Below, one piece after another: positions 10,045 through 22,730 of a stretch of 64,000 nt of DNA. Every line of letters starts with the position of its first letter. Positions within the stretch are counted from its first letter, which is position 1. The translations under genes were made by a program, and so were the position numbers. This stretch comes from Carya illinoinensis (taxonomy: Eukaryota > Streptophyta > Magnoliopsida > Fagales > Juglandaceae), in assembly GCF_018687715.1 (NCBI RefSeq), contig NC_056767.1:806001-870000 (forward strand). The letters run 5' to 3'. The notes under the pieces were generated by a model. That model ran no database searches, was not told the DNA's origin, and saw only the letters and a program-made list of their open reading frames with translations.

Positions 10045-11631
10045 CTTTAAACGGTTTGTAAGGATTTTTGTGATAACTTTGTATATGACGTTTGTTAGGC
10101 TTATGGGTCTGTAGTGTTGAGGAGAGATTGGGCTTGCAATTTTTAGGATGAGGACTATGTGGATATGATTTATCTGTTTCAATAGTTTCCCACTTCTAAA
10201 GAAATTTTGCACTGCCGCTACCACATCTATCTTGATGATTTGCTAGTAATGCTTGTAAAATAAGGCTATCATCCCATCAGGACCTGGAGTTTTATTGTTT
10301 GGGATTTTCTTTAGGGCGCCATGAATTTCGGTTTCTGAGGGCAAAGTTGTTAGAAATTCATTTTCTTCGTTTGAAATCTGGCTTTTAAAAAGATTTTCAA
10401 GTTACTCCGAAAAAATTGGATTCGTGGAGGTATAGGTGGAAACAAAATAATTTATGAATGTAGCTTCAATAAGATTCTGATCCATAGTCCAAATACCTGT
10501 ATTAATCTTGATCGACTCTATCCCATTTCTTCTACACCGAATGGTAGTTATCAAATGATAGAATTTTGTGTTTAGATCCTTTGTGGTGAGCCAATTGATT
10601 CTTGACTTTTGCCTCCATAGAATTTCTTCGTTCTTTTGTTGCTCTTGGATTTTGTGATGGAGAAGTTTTCTCTTTGTAGACTCCATTGAGTTGGGAGATT
10701 GCTCTGAAGATTACTAAGCTCCATTTCAAGCTATTGAATATTTATTTGGATTTTCCCAAAATGATTTTTGTTCCAAATTTTGAGAGCCTTTTTTCTTTCT
10801 TTGATTTTGTTGCAGAGGGTGAAAGCTAGATTTCCATAAAATTGATGACGCCAAGCCTCTTGAACAATAACATTGCTGAGAGGTTCTCTAGTACAGAATT
10901 CCACAAATTTAAAGGATGAGTGATTCTTATTAGTCTTCATAGTATTTAGTAAGACACGATTATGATCTGAAGCCGCAGAAGAAATAAGTTGGATAGTGGC
11001 ATCCTGAAAGAGTAAGCGCCATTGCGCATTGTCTATTCCGCGACCCACCCGTTCTCTAATCAACGCTTTCCCATTCCTGTTATTAGTCCAAGTGAAAGAA
11101 GGCCTTGAGAAGCCAATGTAAACCATGAGAATCCATAAGATTTTGCAAACCTCCTATGGAAGTTGACGAGACTGGTCTTCCTCCGAATTTATCTTGTTGG
11201 CTTAATAAGTCATTAAAGTCTCCTATACAGAGCCAAGGTCCTATAAAAGAACTATGAGTTGTGCTCAAGTGATTCCAAAAGCTTGCTTTAAATTTCCATT
11301 GAGCAGGAGCATAAATGAAAGAGGCTAACCAAGGATGATTAGGGGGATCAGAGTAAATCAAAATAGAAATAACATTTTCATTAGTATGTACCGGTTTTAT
11401 ATCAACACCCGGTCTTCATAATAACAAAAGGCCTCATTTTTTTCCTGAGGCTGGTACATTTACAAAAAGATGGAAACCTAGTCTATTTACAATAGAATGG
11501 GTGCTATCATTAGCCACCAAAGTTTTCGACAAAAATATAATATCCGGGTTAAACTTATTTATAAAAGCCCTAAGACTTCTTATTGCTTTGGGGCCAGCTA
11601 AACCCCTGCAATTCCATACTAAAGACTTCAT
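10045..11631 (-). pseudogene. LINE ORF2, N-terminal part (endonuclease to start of RT), inverted segment
   Basis: Starts with MKSLVWNCRGLAGPKAIRSL at 11631, a standard plant LINE endonuclease start. It continues with PWLCIGDFNDLL (11083-11361; the GDFN catalytic motif is visible), then RPSFTWTNNR and RGIDNAQWR (10731-11126), then a linker and HYRPISLTNVIYKVITKIL of the reverse transcriptase (about 10045-10120). Frame changes and stops separate these pieces. The coding similarity ends at NRLK near 10045, where unrelated AT-rich DNA begins. Confidence 0.7.
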
Positions 11632-11877
11632 GGATTAACTAGAGGCATGGTTGAGCCTGCCTCATTAGCTTTCTTAACAGATTGTGATGCCTTTGATGAG
11701 ATCCTACTGTAGGGATTTGATCTCGCTACATTCTTGGTTTTTTTGGTTTTCCCCAATTGACTTTGATTTTATAGATAGGAGCATGGCTGCTGCCTCCTTT
11801 TCCTCAACCCCAATTTCTTTGCTTTTGATTTTTGAAAATGGGTTCCCAACTTCAGCTAATTTTTGCATTTTTTATCT

Positions 11878-13735
11878 CTAGGAGTTTGGATCATTGGGAT
11901 CAGAATTTGCCAATCTTTTTTGTGAGGCTTCCATCTCAGATAAGGGGGTCTTAATAATTGGCCCTTCAGAAGAGGAGTGGGTGAATTCATGATCTATAGA
12001 GCTTTCTGAAAATGGAGTTCTATTCTTTGCCAAATTCTGTGCCAAATTACATGCTGTTGACCCTAGTTTTTTTGGCTTCTTTGAAACTGATTTGGAGCTA
12101 GATAGATGATCTACTTGAAAAATTAATTGGACTGGATGATAAATGATAGAGGGCTCATAAAGTATTACCTTAGGCTTTACGTTCAATGGTGCATTGGCAT
12201 TGTACAGAGGGCCTGACTTCCTTTGAATGTGAGGAACCTTGTTGTTCGAAATGGGCTGGGTTGCATTTGGGCTTTGGACGCCGTCAATCTTCATTTTTGG
12301 GCCTGGTATAAGCTGCTCCACCGCTGAGCTTTGAAAGCCTTTTAAAGTCTCGTGTTCTTGCTGACCCAACCAAATGTGTCCAGTTGTGTTCGTGCCTTCA
12401 TTTTCTTCAACTAGCTTGATAGCCCTCGGTTTGGTTTGAATAAGCATGTCATAAATATGTTTCCACCATTGAGAGACCCACTCTTCAATCACTATAGGTT
12501 CCGCCCCTTTTGAGTTGCTTTGACTTGTTTGTTGTACTACAAGTTGCTCTGGAGAAAAAGTTTGAGTGACGGATGGACATTCGGTAGGTGGAGATGCATT
12601 TACTTCCAAAATTGATGAGGAGCTTCCGGTTGGTGAGGAGGAAATAACTCTAGCATTCATGTGACTACTGTAGCTTACAGTAGATGGTACAATCTTCTCC
12701 AATGGATCCGAAAAAGGGAAGTTGCCTTGAGCTCCACCGCCTGGAGAGTGGGAAACATGCTGGAAACCTGTAAATGGGATAGAGGAATTCGGTTTATCTG
12801 ATTGCCAGTAAGTGAGTTGCGTATTTTCAGTGATGCCGATTGCTCTTTTTTTAGTACTGTAGTGAAATTCAGGTTGGATTAGACTTGAAATTAATTCATT
12901 TGGATTTTTAATTTTGATTGGTTGCATGAATTTATTTTTTTCCTGATAAAGATCCATGCTATTTTCACATGCTCCTCTCACAAATGAGTTTCCTCTAATC
13001 GAGAAAGTGCTATCCTCGGCTACTTCTTTGCCTTTTCCAATCGGGCCTTTTGCAAGTGGGTCTTTACGTACATCCATGGGAGGAGGCAAAAGCAAAGTTG
13101 GCGCCGAGAGATCACTTACCCTGTTATCCATTAACTCATCACTAAAAAGTGGAGATTCTTGTCCCATGTCTTCTTCTACCCATTGAGTGAACGGGAGTCT
13201 AGGAACCTTTTCCTGACTACGGTGCATTGGGTTAACGATCATGAAAATAGGAGATTCTGCACGAAGCCATGGTCCAAATGGCATTTGTTCTGGAATTGAG
13301 TTGAGGTAGTTGCAAAAAATTTGTGAATAACCAATCCTACCGCATGCATAGTAAAAGTTTGATAATCGTTAATATTTGAACGAAACCCAGGTGTTAAGAT
13401 TAAAATCTCTTGGCTCCCAAAGGCCTTGTTTCAAGGGCTTTGTAATATCAATCTCCACTTTAATCTTAATGAATTTCTTGCAGGACAAACCAAATAAAAG
13501 GTTCACATCCACTCCAAGGAACGTACCGAGAGAACTCCCTATCTTGGAAGCAATTTTTTCTGTCATGTGGTTTCTGGTTAGGCCATGTATTTGAACATGC
13601 AATGGTGATGTAGTTAGACTAATATCTTTCCATGTAGATTTTGCAGGATAGTTTTTTAGGATAAGCAGACGTCCTTTGAAATTCCAAGGAGTTTAATTCA
13701 AGATTCTCCTTTTGTCACCATCATTTTGAAAAGTA
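11878..13735 (-). pseudogene. LINE ORF1 (DUF4283, zinc knuckle), inverted segment
   Basis: The 5' end in this copy begins inside DUF4283 near 13735 (FTFQNDGDKRRILN, then PWNFKGRLLILK). It continues through LHVQIHGLTRNHMTEKIA (13369-13602), then a knuckle-like segment, YACGRIGYSQIFC, near 13320-13360 in which the usual first Cys and His appear as Tyr. A long Ser/Pro/Asn-rich frame follows down to 11878 (468 codons). Stops interrupt the DUF4283 part. The element is truncated at its 5' end here, at the join with the plus-strand segment. Confidence 0.65.
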
Positions 13736-13744
13736 AAGAGAAAC

Positions 13745-13871
13745 AGGTTGACATCAAGATCTTCAATGTGGAACTTCAAGAGATGTTTCATCATCTAAAA
13801 CACCATAAAGGGAATAAAGGCTAGATGGTGTTAAAGCTAGATATGGAAAAAACATTTGACTATATGGAATG

Positions 13872-13909
<38 letters not shown>

Positions 13910-16240
13910 GGTAATGAAAGATTTGGGTTTCAGCCTTACTTGGATAAATCTCATCAAAGAATGTATATCGACGGCTACCTTCTCAATCCTCATCAATGGA
14001 TCCCCAAAATGATTCTTTAAAGCACAAAGAGGGCTCCAACAAGGTGACCCAACATCACACTTTCTCTTCATATTGTGCACATAGGTTCTCTCAAGACTAT
14101 TGGCGAGATCAGAAATGTTAAAGAACCTAGAAGGTATTAAACTCAGCAGAGAGTGCCCCTCCATTTCACATCTTCTTTTTGCAGATGACTTAATTATCTT
14201 TGAGAAATCAAAAGCAAAGTCAATTCAAGCTATTGATAATGTCTTAAAAAAATATCAAACTTGGTCTGGTCAATGAATAAACCAAAGCATGTCCTCCATC
14301 TTTATTACTCAAAACACAAGTCAAGCAACCGGAAGATTAATCTCGGCAAATCTACCATACAAAGAATCGACCTCAAAAATGAAATACCTGGGAGTGATGA
14401 CAACATTTGGTCAATCCAAAAAAGAGGATTACAAGAAATTGCTGGGAAAAATAGATAAAAAATTGGATGGCTGAAAATAAAAAATGCTCTCTCAAGCAGA
14501 CAGAACTATGCTCATCAATACAGTAGCAAGAGTCATTCCCACTTACCAGATGTCAATTCACATGCTTCCAAAATCCATCTGTAAGACACTGAACAATAGT
14601 TTCAGAAATTTCTAGTGGGGAAAACCAAAAGACCAAAAGCATAAGCTCTACATAAAATCTTGGAAATCCATATGCCAACCAAAAAAAGAAGGTGGACTGG
14701 GCTTACGCCTGATGGAAAATATGAATGTAGCTCTGCTAGCAAAGGCAGGCCGCAGGATGGGAAATGTGCAAAACAAATACCAGTATCTGGCAAAAGCTCT
14801 AATAAAAAAAATATTTGAAACAAAGTGTATTTGAAAAAGCAACCCCAAAAGTCATAGATTCATCATTCTGGAAGGGTTTACTCAATACAAAACCGTTACT
14901 CGAAAAAGGTATGTGTTTCAAAATTACAAATGGTCTGTCTGTTAGAGTTTGGCTAGACCCCTGGATCTCGACTTTAGAAGATTTCAAGCCTACTCCTCTT
15001 GACCCTTCATCAAAAATCTCGACCACTCTAACAGTCTCAGAGTTGATTATTCAAGCCACCGAATCCTAGAATATTCCTATCTTAATCTCTCTTTTTCAAC
15101 AGGATAGCATCAATGAAATCCTAAAAATCCATTTACCTCGTTCCAACCAAGGGCCGGATAGTCTTATCTGGACCAAAACACAAAATGGATTTTTTACTAT
15201 TAAGACTGCCCACCACCTTGCTTCCAATCTAGCTCTCCCTCTCGTGGAAGCAACTCCTGATATTCAATGGAGAAAATTTTGAAGCCTCCAAATCCACGAT
15301 TGGCACAAACTCCTCTTATGAACAATTATTTGGGATATTCTACCCACAAGAGAACGCATCAAACGCTTTATTCCAAACTTAATCTCCATAAATTGCCCTC
15401 TATGTGATGAAACAGATGAGACCCTGCTTAACCTTTTTATAGAATGCCCCATATCTAGAATACTTTGGAGTCAGAGCAAATGGCCATTGAATCTCACCTC
15501 CTTGGGCATAACTTCAATGAAGGATTAGCTACATTTCATCTTAAACCCCATGCTTAAACTGAGTCTAACTTCACGAGAAGAACATCTCTTCAAAATTTTT
15601 GCAGGGCTAATTTTATATTTTATCTGGAGGCTAAGAAATGACTTGGTTCACAACCAAAAAGATTTATCTCTCCAAAAGATTTCACAGCAGCTAAATTCTT
15701 CTTATGAAGAAAATCTATGGGTCTGGTAAGAAAAGATTAGCACCAAAAGGGAGGAAAAATGGAAGAATCCTTCTACAAACCAAATCTGTTTATCTTTTGA
15801 TGCAACGGTTAGAAACTCCTTCTCTTTAGCCTCGGCAATAAGCAGAAATTCGAAAGGAAAAATCATTCAAATCTGAACTGAGGAAAACCCCACTACTATC
15901 TCGGTTTTGGCAGAGGCTCTGGCGGCAAAATTGGCTTTCAAGATAGCAGAATCTATCAACTATCCATCAACCTCTCTAGTTGGGGACTCTCAGTTGGTTA
16001 TCTCTTCTATCTCTAAAACGGAAATGGTCTGGCAAATATCCACCATCTCGAATGACATTGTAGATTCCTTACATTCTCACCCTGGATAGAACTATAACAA
16101 AATTGATCGATCACAAAATCAATTTACACACTCAGTTGTGCAATGGGCAGCTACAAACTTTTTATTCGATAGTATTCCAGTAGATTTTATTCCTTCTAGA
16201 ATTTTGCTTATTGACAGTAGAAAGGATCCTCTTGAATAGT
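13745..16240 (+). pseudogene. LINE ORF2, C-terminal part (RT, zinc finger, RNase H)
   Basis: Reads QEMFHHLKHHKGNKG and LKLDMEKTFDYME, then GLQQGDP, then the catalytic HLLFADDLIIFE (about 14169-14204), then KMKYLGV and the thumb region. After that come the RT-to-finger linker (14815-15069), the C-terminal zinc finger INCPLCDETDETLLNLFIECP (about 15390-15450) and an RNase H-like domain (LAEALAAKLAFKIAE, GDSQLVISSI; 15907-16089). Many stops and frame changes, plus a 42-base T run at 13876-13917, break it. It cannot encode an enzyme. Confidence 0.75.
13876..13917. repeat. T42 homopolymer inside the LINE RT frame
   Basis: An uninterrupted run of 42 T between codons that read MEW-D/F and AVMKDLGF in the RT domain. 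It probably grew from a short T-rich codon pair. Confidence 0.9.
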
Positions 16241-16558
16241 TTTGTAATTCTCATTTATAATATATATACAAGCTTGCTTAGAAAAAAAAAAACAAAAAAA
16301 AAAAAAGGTGAATGAATCTTATTTCCAAACATATTTTTGAGAGATCATAAACTCTAACTGAAAATTTAAGAGGAGAAGAAAAACCATTACAAATTACAAT
16401 TCATTTTGGTATTATCTTTTTCCAAGGAGAACATCTTAATCAGAAATCTTAATACAAATAAAGCCTGAAACTTATTTCAAGCACAGTTCTGATCCAGTTG
16501 AGACAGCTGACTGGGAGTCGCATAAAGAGAGAACAACAAATGCAAAGTTCACACAAAC

Positions 16559-19500
16559 ATGGCTCTCAGGAGCAGCAGCAGCAGCCCCATCGCCACCGCC
16601 ATTTTTTCTTTTCCATGCTCAGTCCCCGTTCTATTCCTCGCATTAACCTCCCTCATCTCGACTCTCTCCCTTACCTTTTTCTTCCTCTTCTCTCGCCCCC
16701 ACACTCAATTCATTCCCAGAACAGCCCATCTACAATCCCACAATTCCATCAAAGTTTTCGTGGCCGACCTCTCCAGATCCTTCAACTATGGCCTCCTTGA
16801 CAAGTACTGGTCCTCCTACATCCCCGACGCCCGCATATCCTCCGACTCCGACCGTCAGATCACTTCTACCCACCTCCCCAAAAACCTCAAATTTCCTCCC
16901 TATCCGGAGAACCCATTGATCAAGCAGTACAGCGCCGAGTACTGGATCTTGGGGGACCTCATGACCCCGGATTACTTGCGGACCGGGTCGTTTGCTCAGC
17001 GGGTCTACGACGTAGACGAAGCGGACGTCGTTTTCGTGCCCTTCTTCGCGACTTTGAGCGCGGAGTTGCAGCTGGGAACGGCGAAAGGAGCGTTTAATAA
17101 GAAGGTGGGAAATGAGGACTATGAGAGGCAGAGGGAGGTTGTGGATTTGGTGAGGAAAACTCCGGCTTGGAAGCGCTCCGGAGGGCGGGACCACGTCTTT
17201 GTTTTGACTGGTACATTGTTCTTTCTTTTTTCTTTTTTTGTTTGTTTCAGTTCTATTTCAGTTTTGATTGTTAGCGTTTTCACGATCGACCTCTCCTCAT
17301 GGGTATTAAATTCTTTGGGTAAATGATCAGTGTTCTATTATTGTTCAATGTGTTTTGTGAAATTGTTGAACTTGTTTCTGAATATACACTGTTGGGTTAC
17401 CGAGAAATGGGAATAAAATAAGAAACGAAATGAATATATGATTTAGGAGTACGCTGATTTCCTTATAGAATTTTTTTTTTTAAAAATTTGCTTCAATTAC
17501 TGTATTAAAATCTGTGGATGGAAGTTATTGTTTTTCTCAAGGACCTCTTATGGACAAGGAAAAATATAGTTGCAAGCACAATTATGCACTACTCTGTGTA
17601 CCAATGTGATGGGTCAAAAAGTAAATTTTATTGAAAATAGTGTTAATTTAAATTTTAAGTATGAATAAATCAGTATTGGTACAGATTAGTGCGCGACTGT
17701 GCTTGTATGTAGTAAAACTCTATGGACAATTCTAAATTTGAGTCCTTTTACTTTAATTCTGTTCATGCTTTCCTAAGATCTATATATTGGGGTGTGGAGC
17801 ATATTTATGCTCCTTTCTGTTCATCTCTATGTTAATGAGTAATGACCCAATCTCAAAGTATGCAACAGTTAAATAACTCTGTGTGTATGTGTGTGTGTGT
17901 GTTTTATCTTTTCTTTTTTGCCGTAATAAAAAACCATCTGAATTCCAAACGCCTAAAATTGTAGCCATCATCGTTGATTGGATGGCATTCAGTATAAGAA
18001 GAGTGCCAGATTTGAAATGGAATGTCAAGACTAATGTTAAGCAGATGATTGACCCAATCCTAATAAATACAACAATAATAGCTTGTGATTACTATTTCAG
18101 CAACTTATTACCTCTATATGTGCGAGCCACATCCATACATCCTGTTAAAATGTCTTAACGGCTTACCCGAGTCCCTCCCTCCAATAGAAAAAGAATGAAA
18201 TTTCTCTGATTCATGTACAAGGGTTGGATCCTGGGTGCTGTGTGAGTTTCCTACAATCTGACAGAATCTGATGGGTTCTTAGTCACTCTCTGAGAGATTT
18301 TTATTCTGGCAAATTATTAGCCTCGTTGTTGTTGTTGGGTCATCAAAGTGCCACTTAAGAAAATAATCAAATTTGATATTTGATTCCTATGGATGTTCAC
18401 CTATAATATCATGAGTATTATTCCGGCAAAAAAATTGGTAGGATTAAGTACAATCTATCATGTAAAGGGATCTGTCCATGAGTTTCCCTTATGGCATTTT
18501 TTGCCATATCACACTATCTGAGAGGGAGAAAGAAACGAAAGAAGAAAAAGTATTGTATGTTTTAGCAGCTTATAATTTAGTCTCTGGATTGTCAGGTTAT
18601 GTTAAACTTGAAGCATTCTTTGGCAGACCCAGTTGCAATGTGGCATGTCAGAGCTGAGATAGCCCCAGCTATCCTCCTTGTGGTAGATTTTGGTGGATGG
18701 TACCGGCTTGACTCGAAATCATCCAATGGTAGCTCACCAGATAGGATTCAACACACCCAAGTTTCTCTACTCAAAGATGTAATTGTGCCTTACACACATC
18801 TACTACCTAGATTACACTTGTCAGAAGACCAGAGACGGCAAATGCTTCTTTATTTTAAAGGGGCTAAACATAGGCACCGGGTCAGTGACATCTAAATCTC
18901 TTTCATGGACTAGACATGGCTTTATTTTTCATTGCAGATTAGTATGCTATAGTTTTTGCTTTTCTATTCTGCTTTGATATCCAACTTTTTCCATTTAGCC
19001 GAATTTCAAAACTGCCTTTTTCAATCTCCACATCTGACTCAAGAGGTGGACTGTCAGTTGAAGATAAGTCCCTCCTGCCTTAACGATCTTCATCAGATAT
19101 AAATTAGTTGTGGGTCATTCCTTTCTCTACTGACATCTCTCTCTCTCTCTCATTGGTAAAAATATAACAGTGCTGCCCCTTGTGGTCTTGCCTGATTTGT
19201 CGTGCACCCATAGCTCTTCTTTAATAAAGTTCCTATTTTGCTTGGGACATTTCAACATAGACGGTTTTGGCATCTCTTCTAACCAAGGATGTGATCACTT
19301 TATTTTCATTTGTTGATTTTTTATTGTTTTATGAAACACAGCACACGGTGTGAAGGCATGTTAAATTTCCCACAGATGACTGTGCATATATTTTATGAGA
19401 ATTTTTTATTCTGAATTTTTTTTCTAGATTAAAAGTACTCATTTGATCTCTTTGGATCATTTTTACCGTGTCATATAAGATAATGGGTACTTTCATACAA

Positions 19501-20155
19501 TATTGTTACAAATGGTTCTTCAGATCTGCTATGTTTTTGAATTATAAATAATCCTGAATTCCCAGCTGTGCATGTAAATTAAATTATCTTGTTCCGTTAA
19601 CAGGGTGGTGTAGTTCGAGAGAAATTGTGGGACTTGTTGGTTAATGAGCCAGGCGTTATCATGGAAGAAGGCTTCCCAAATGCCACTGGGAGGGAGCAGT
19701 CAATTAGAGGGATGAGGACATCAGAGTTCTGCTTGCACCCAGCTGGGGACACCCCCACTTCGTGCCGACTTTTTGATGCCGTTCAAAGTCTCTGTATTCC
19801 TGTTATTGTCAGTGATAACATTGAGCTTCCATTTGAAGGTATGGTAGATTATTCAGAGTTTTCAGTTTTTGTGGCGGTTAATGATGCATTAAGGCCGAAT
19901 TGGCTAGTGGGTTATCTCCGAAGCCTTTCCAAAGAGCAGAAGGACAAATATCGACAAAATATGTCCCGCATTCAGCCTATTTTTAAGTACGACAATGGGT
20001 ATCCAGGTGGTATTGGACCAATTCCTTCGGATGGTGCCGTGAATCACATATGGCAGAAGGTTCACCAGAAATTGCCCACGATTAAGGAAGCCATTGTCAG
20101 AGAGAATAGAAAACCACCAGGTGCATCAATACCACTTCGTTGCCATTGTACTTGA
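16559..20155 (+). CDS. Exostosin-family (GT47) glycosyltransferase
   Basis: Three exons join in frame: 16559-17210, 18627-18880 and 19604-20155, giving 485 residues. The splice borders are ACTG/GTACAT...GGCAG/ACCC and CACCGG/GTCAGT...AACAG/GGTGG. The protein is a predicted Golgi type II membrane enzyme with an N-terminal hydrophobic anchor (about residues 15-45). An exostosin domain follows: QYSAEYWILGDLM, DEADVVFVPFFATLS, DVIVPYTHLLP, then FCLHPAGDTPTSCRLFDAV and IPVIVSDNIELPFE, the nucleotide-sugar-binding half. In plants GT47 enzymes build pectin, xyloglucan or xylan side chains. This one resembles the ARAD-like subgroup, but donor and acceptor cannot be told from sequence. Intron 1 carries a MITE. 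It faces the DMP gene tail to tail across about 370 bases. Confidence 0.9.
17558..17720. mobile_element. Mutator-like MITE, copy 2, in intron 1 of the GT47 gene
   Basis: The inverted ends contain TGCAAGCACAATTATGCACTA on the left, matching the complement of TAGTGCGCGACTGTGCTTGTA on the right. The flanking 9-bp duplication is TATGGACAA (17549-17557 and 17721-17729), a perfect match. Same family as the copies at 3060 and 61372. Confidence 0.75.
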
Positions 20156-20524
20156 AATGACAGTTATAATTTTTTTTTTTTTTGACTTATCAAAATAATA
20201 ATAATTTTTTGTTTATTCTGTTGCTTCTGTCGTGATAACATCATTCCAATATTCAAGCGATTTCTATTTCTAACCTCTTCCATTTTCGTTGAATGTTTTG
20301 ATACTAAATCATGGCACCCAAAAGAAAACTGTTATGATACTAAAGATGCCGATGTTCTTCTTTCCTAAGCGATTCTATCTTTTATAATTCGGTAATATCT
20401 GGGTGGACCATTACGATTTGAATGCAAGTCTCGTTCACTCTGCCTTCCCAGAACCTACCTGTTCTTAGATGATTTTGAGAAACATTATTTGTGGAAATTA
20501 TGCATACAGAAAAAAGATTGTTTC
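20156..20524. other. Convergent 3' spacer between GT47 and DMP genes
   Basis: Nothing beyond probable 3' UTRs is seen; a T-run lies at about 20171-20183. Confidence 0.5.
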
Positions 20525-21166
20525 TCAACTTCTTGAGTACAGAGCGTCTCTCTGCAGCAAGAAAGGATACCCAATACCCCTTCTCTTGGAAGGAAAAACT
20601 ACAAAGAAGACACTAATCACAAAGCCAACAACAAGAGGAACGGTGTTGGTCACTTTCCTGGGCATTTTTGGATAATAGCAGAGCACCACATCACCGTGTA
20701 GCGCTGCAAAGGTAAGAAATGCAGTTAATGAGAGTGAGGCGTGAAAAAGATCAGCCCATCTGAGCCTATAATCAGATGGAACGAGCGGTTTCTTCCGGCC
20801 TCCATTGAAAGTCCATATCCCTTTAAATGTTGCCACCCCATAGTACAACCTACCGGTAGCCGTCCGAAAGCTGTCTGTGAATGAAAAGAAAATGCAAGAG
20901 GCTGCTGAAAGGGCCAAGAAGCTGCACATTAGCCAGCGGTTCAAGCTCGTGCATTCACCATCATTGGTCAAGAGAGGAGTTAGAATGGTGAAGGCAAGGA
21001 TGGTGGCTGTGGGTAAGAGAACGTTGAGACGTGCAGTGCCACTTAGGATTGCATTGATAACAGATATGCAATGTTGTTCATCGGCCCCATCATCCTTTAG
21101 GTAGAAATAATCATCTTCGCTTTCATGGCTTTCAATCAAGTCTAGGTGGATGGACGTGTCGTCCAT
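20525..21166 (-). CDS. DMP family (DUF679) membrane protein
   Basis: A single-exon gene of 213 residues starting at the ATG at 21166. It is a small multispanning endomembrane protein of the plant-specific DUF679 family. An acidic N-terminus of about 40 residues is followed by four hydrophobic segments at about 48-68, 77-97, 140-157 and 172-191. Family hallmarks are visible: LSGTARLNVLLPTATILAF before and into the first segment, and the TATGRLYYGVATFKG loop between segments two and three. Members are linked to senescence-related membrane remodelling, and one subgroup (DMP8/9) to gamete fusion; I cannot assign this copy to a subgroup with confidence. Length and lack of introns are typical. The C-terminus is short and basic. 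Confidence 0.88.
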   Translation of the reverse strand: MDDTSIHLDLIESHESEDDYFYLKDDGADEQHCISVINAILSGTARLNVLLPTATILAFTILTPLLTNDGECTSLNRWLMCSFLALSAASCIFFSFTDSFRTATGRLYYGVATFKGIWTFNGGRKKPLVPSDYRLRWADLFHASLSLTAFLTFAALHGDVVLCYYPKMPRKVTNTVPLVVGFVISVFFVVFPSKRRGIGYPFLLQRDALYSRS

Positions 21167-21690
21167 CTTGGAGGAGGGAGGCTATGCTATGCACAGTCAT
21201 GGCCGAAGGAGGAAAGTTTATAGTAGCATCTTAGCATGGAAGAGTGGGGATTCTTTGTTCTGGTTAGGGGGACAAGCTATCCTGTCCCTAGACTCCCTAC
21301 GCTTCTTTGGCTCTTGCTTATGGTTTAAGGGAAGGTTTTATGCTTTGCCATTCAAATTGAAAAGAGAAAGGAATGTCTTTCATAGCTTCTCGCCCTACAT
21401 ACATTCTTGAATCTTAATGCTATATAGGCAGAGTTGGCTCCTCAAACTTAACATGTTAGATTTATTAAAAGAGGAATTTTACAAAAATAAATCAACATGA
21501 TTTGATATGATATGCCATACTGTAAAGTTGTTTTCATTGCAATATAAATATAATGTCAGTTTAAGATTTTACTTTTATGAATTGTAGTAACAGTTTAAAA
21601 AATTTTAAAATTTAAATTTTTGTTTTTTCCAATTTGACACGTCAACCATGATGATATCAACATGTTATACCCATTGGATTTTTCTCCTAG

Positions 21691-21733
<43 letters not shown>

Positions 21734-22689
21734 GACAACTAGTTTTGTAATGTTGAAAGAAATAACACATTCCAAAGAGAAAATTCTGGAGAATCCTCTC
21801 ATAAAAGCAGCAAGACCTGCAGCCAATAGACGCCAATGCCACAAAATATGTAAGAAAGCATTTTGTTTTTTTAGTACAGAAAAGAAGTCTTATAAATTTG
21901 TTTTTTTTTTTTTTTTTTTTGAAGTAAAGTATTATAAATTTACTAAATTGAATATCTACCAGTCGGTGGAGGATGTCATTCGCCATAACTGCTGAAGTAA
22001 ATGCTTTAAACTAGGTACAGACTACAGACTTGGAGGGTTGAATATGGTGGGAAATGAGGAATTCCTTTTTGTTGGAATATCTTAGGTTTGAAGGACCATA
22101 TTATTTATAACTATAAATTAAGCTCTCTCTTATTGCATTGACATCATTTTTCTTTCTGTTTTAGGTTAAATTGATAAGAAAAATGCTATTCTTATCAACA
22201 GTTTTGGGTCTTGATTGGATTCTGATAATTTATAATATCTTTTGATCATTTCCCATGCACCATAATGAATACCATTTACACTTCTATGTATATTTACTTG
22301 CACCAGAACTCTTCCAGCATCGATCGATCTCTACATATTATAAATACTTTTTTCTTTTAATAAATACTTTTGCCACCAATTGAATTTCATTTTGCAGGAA
22401 AAATAAGAGATGGTTCATCTTAATATTAAGGGATTATATTGGCAGTTTACCAAACGTGCATAAGCATATAAAGAAAAGAAAACTAAGATTGCAGAGAACA
22501 ACAGAAACAGACAGCAAAGTCAATTTATCTGAACAAGATAATCAAAAGCTAGTCTTTCTAACTACCAAAAACTCATTATGCTATTTACAATCTTTTTTGC
22601 CTGCAATTTTCACCTTACTTGCTACCTCTTTGTGCTCATAAATGAGTTAATGGCATGGAGAAGACCATTTGCGTACCTACCCAAAAAAC

Positions 22690-22730
<41 letters not shown>

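Larger units (their letters stand above)
10045..16306. mobile_element. LINE with inverted 5' part (twin-priming type structure)
   Basis: From 13735 down to 10045 the minus strand reads LINE ORF1, then ORF2 endonuclease, then the first reverse-transcriptase motifs, stopping at NRLK (about 10045). From about 13745 the plus strand resumes ORF2 only a few dozen codons further on (LKLDMEKTFD), continues through FADD, the C-terminal zinc finger and RNase H, and ends in an A-rich tail at 16282-16306. The two halves make one element nearly without overlap. That is the layout left when two primers copy one RNA (5' inversion). A target duplication is not clear. All frames carry stops. Confidence 0.7.

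Noticed and set aside
14602..14848. Overlapping frames of 66-75 codons on the minus strand
   Set aside because: Antisense of the plus-strand LINE ORF2.
10031..16322. Target duplication for the inverted LINE (AAAAATGTAGAAATTC against AAAAAGGTGAATGAATC)
   Set aside because: Too imperfect and too A-rich to count; left unresolved.
17780..18158. Frames of 82-91 codons inside GT47 intron 1
   Set aside because: They contain a TG microsatellite and no family match; plainly intronic.
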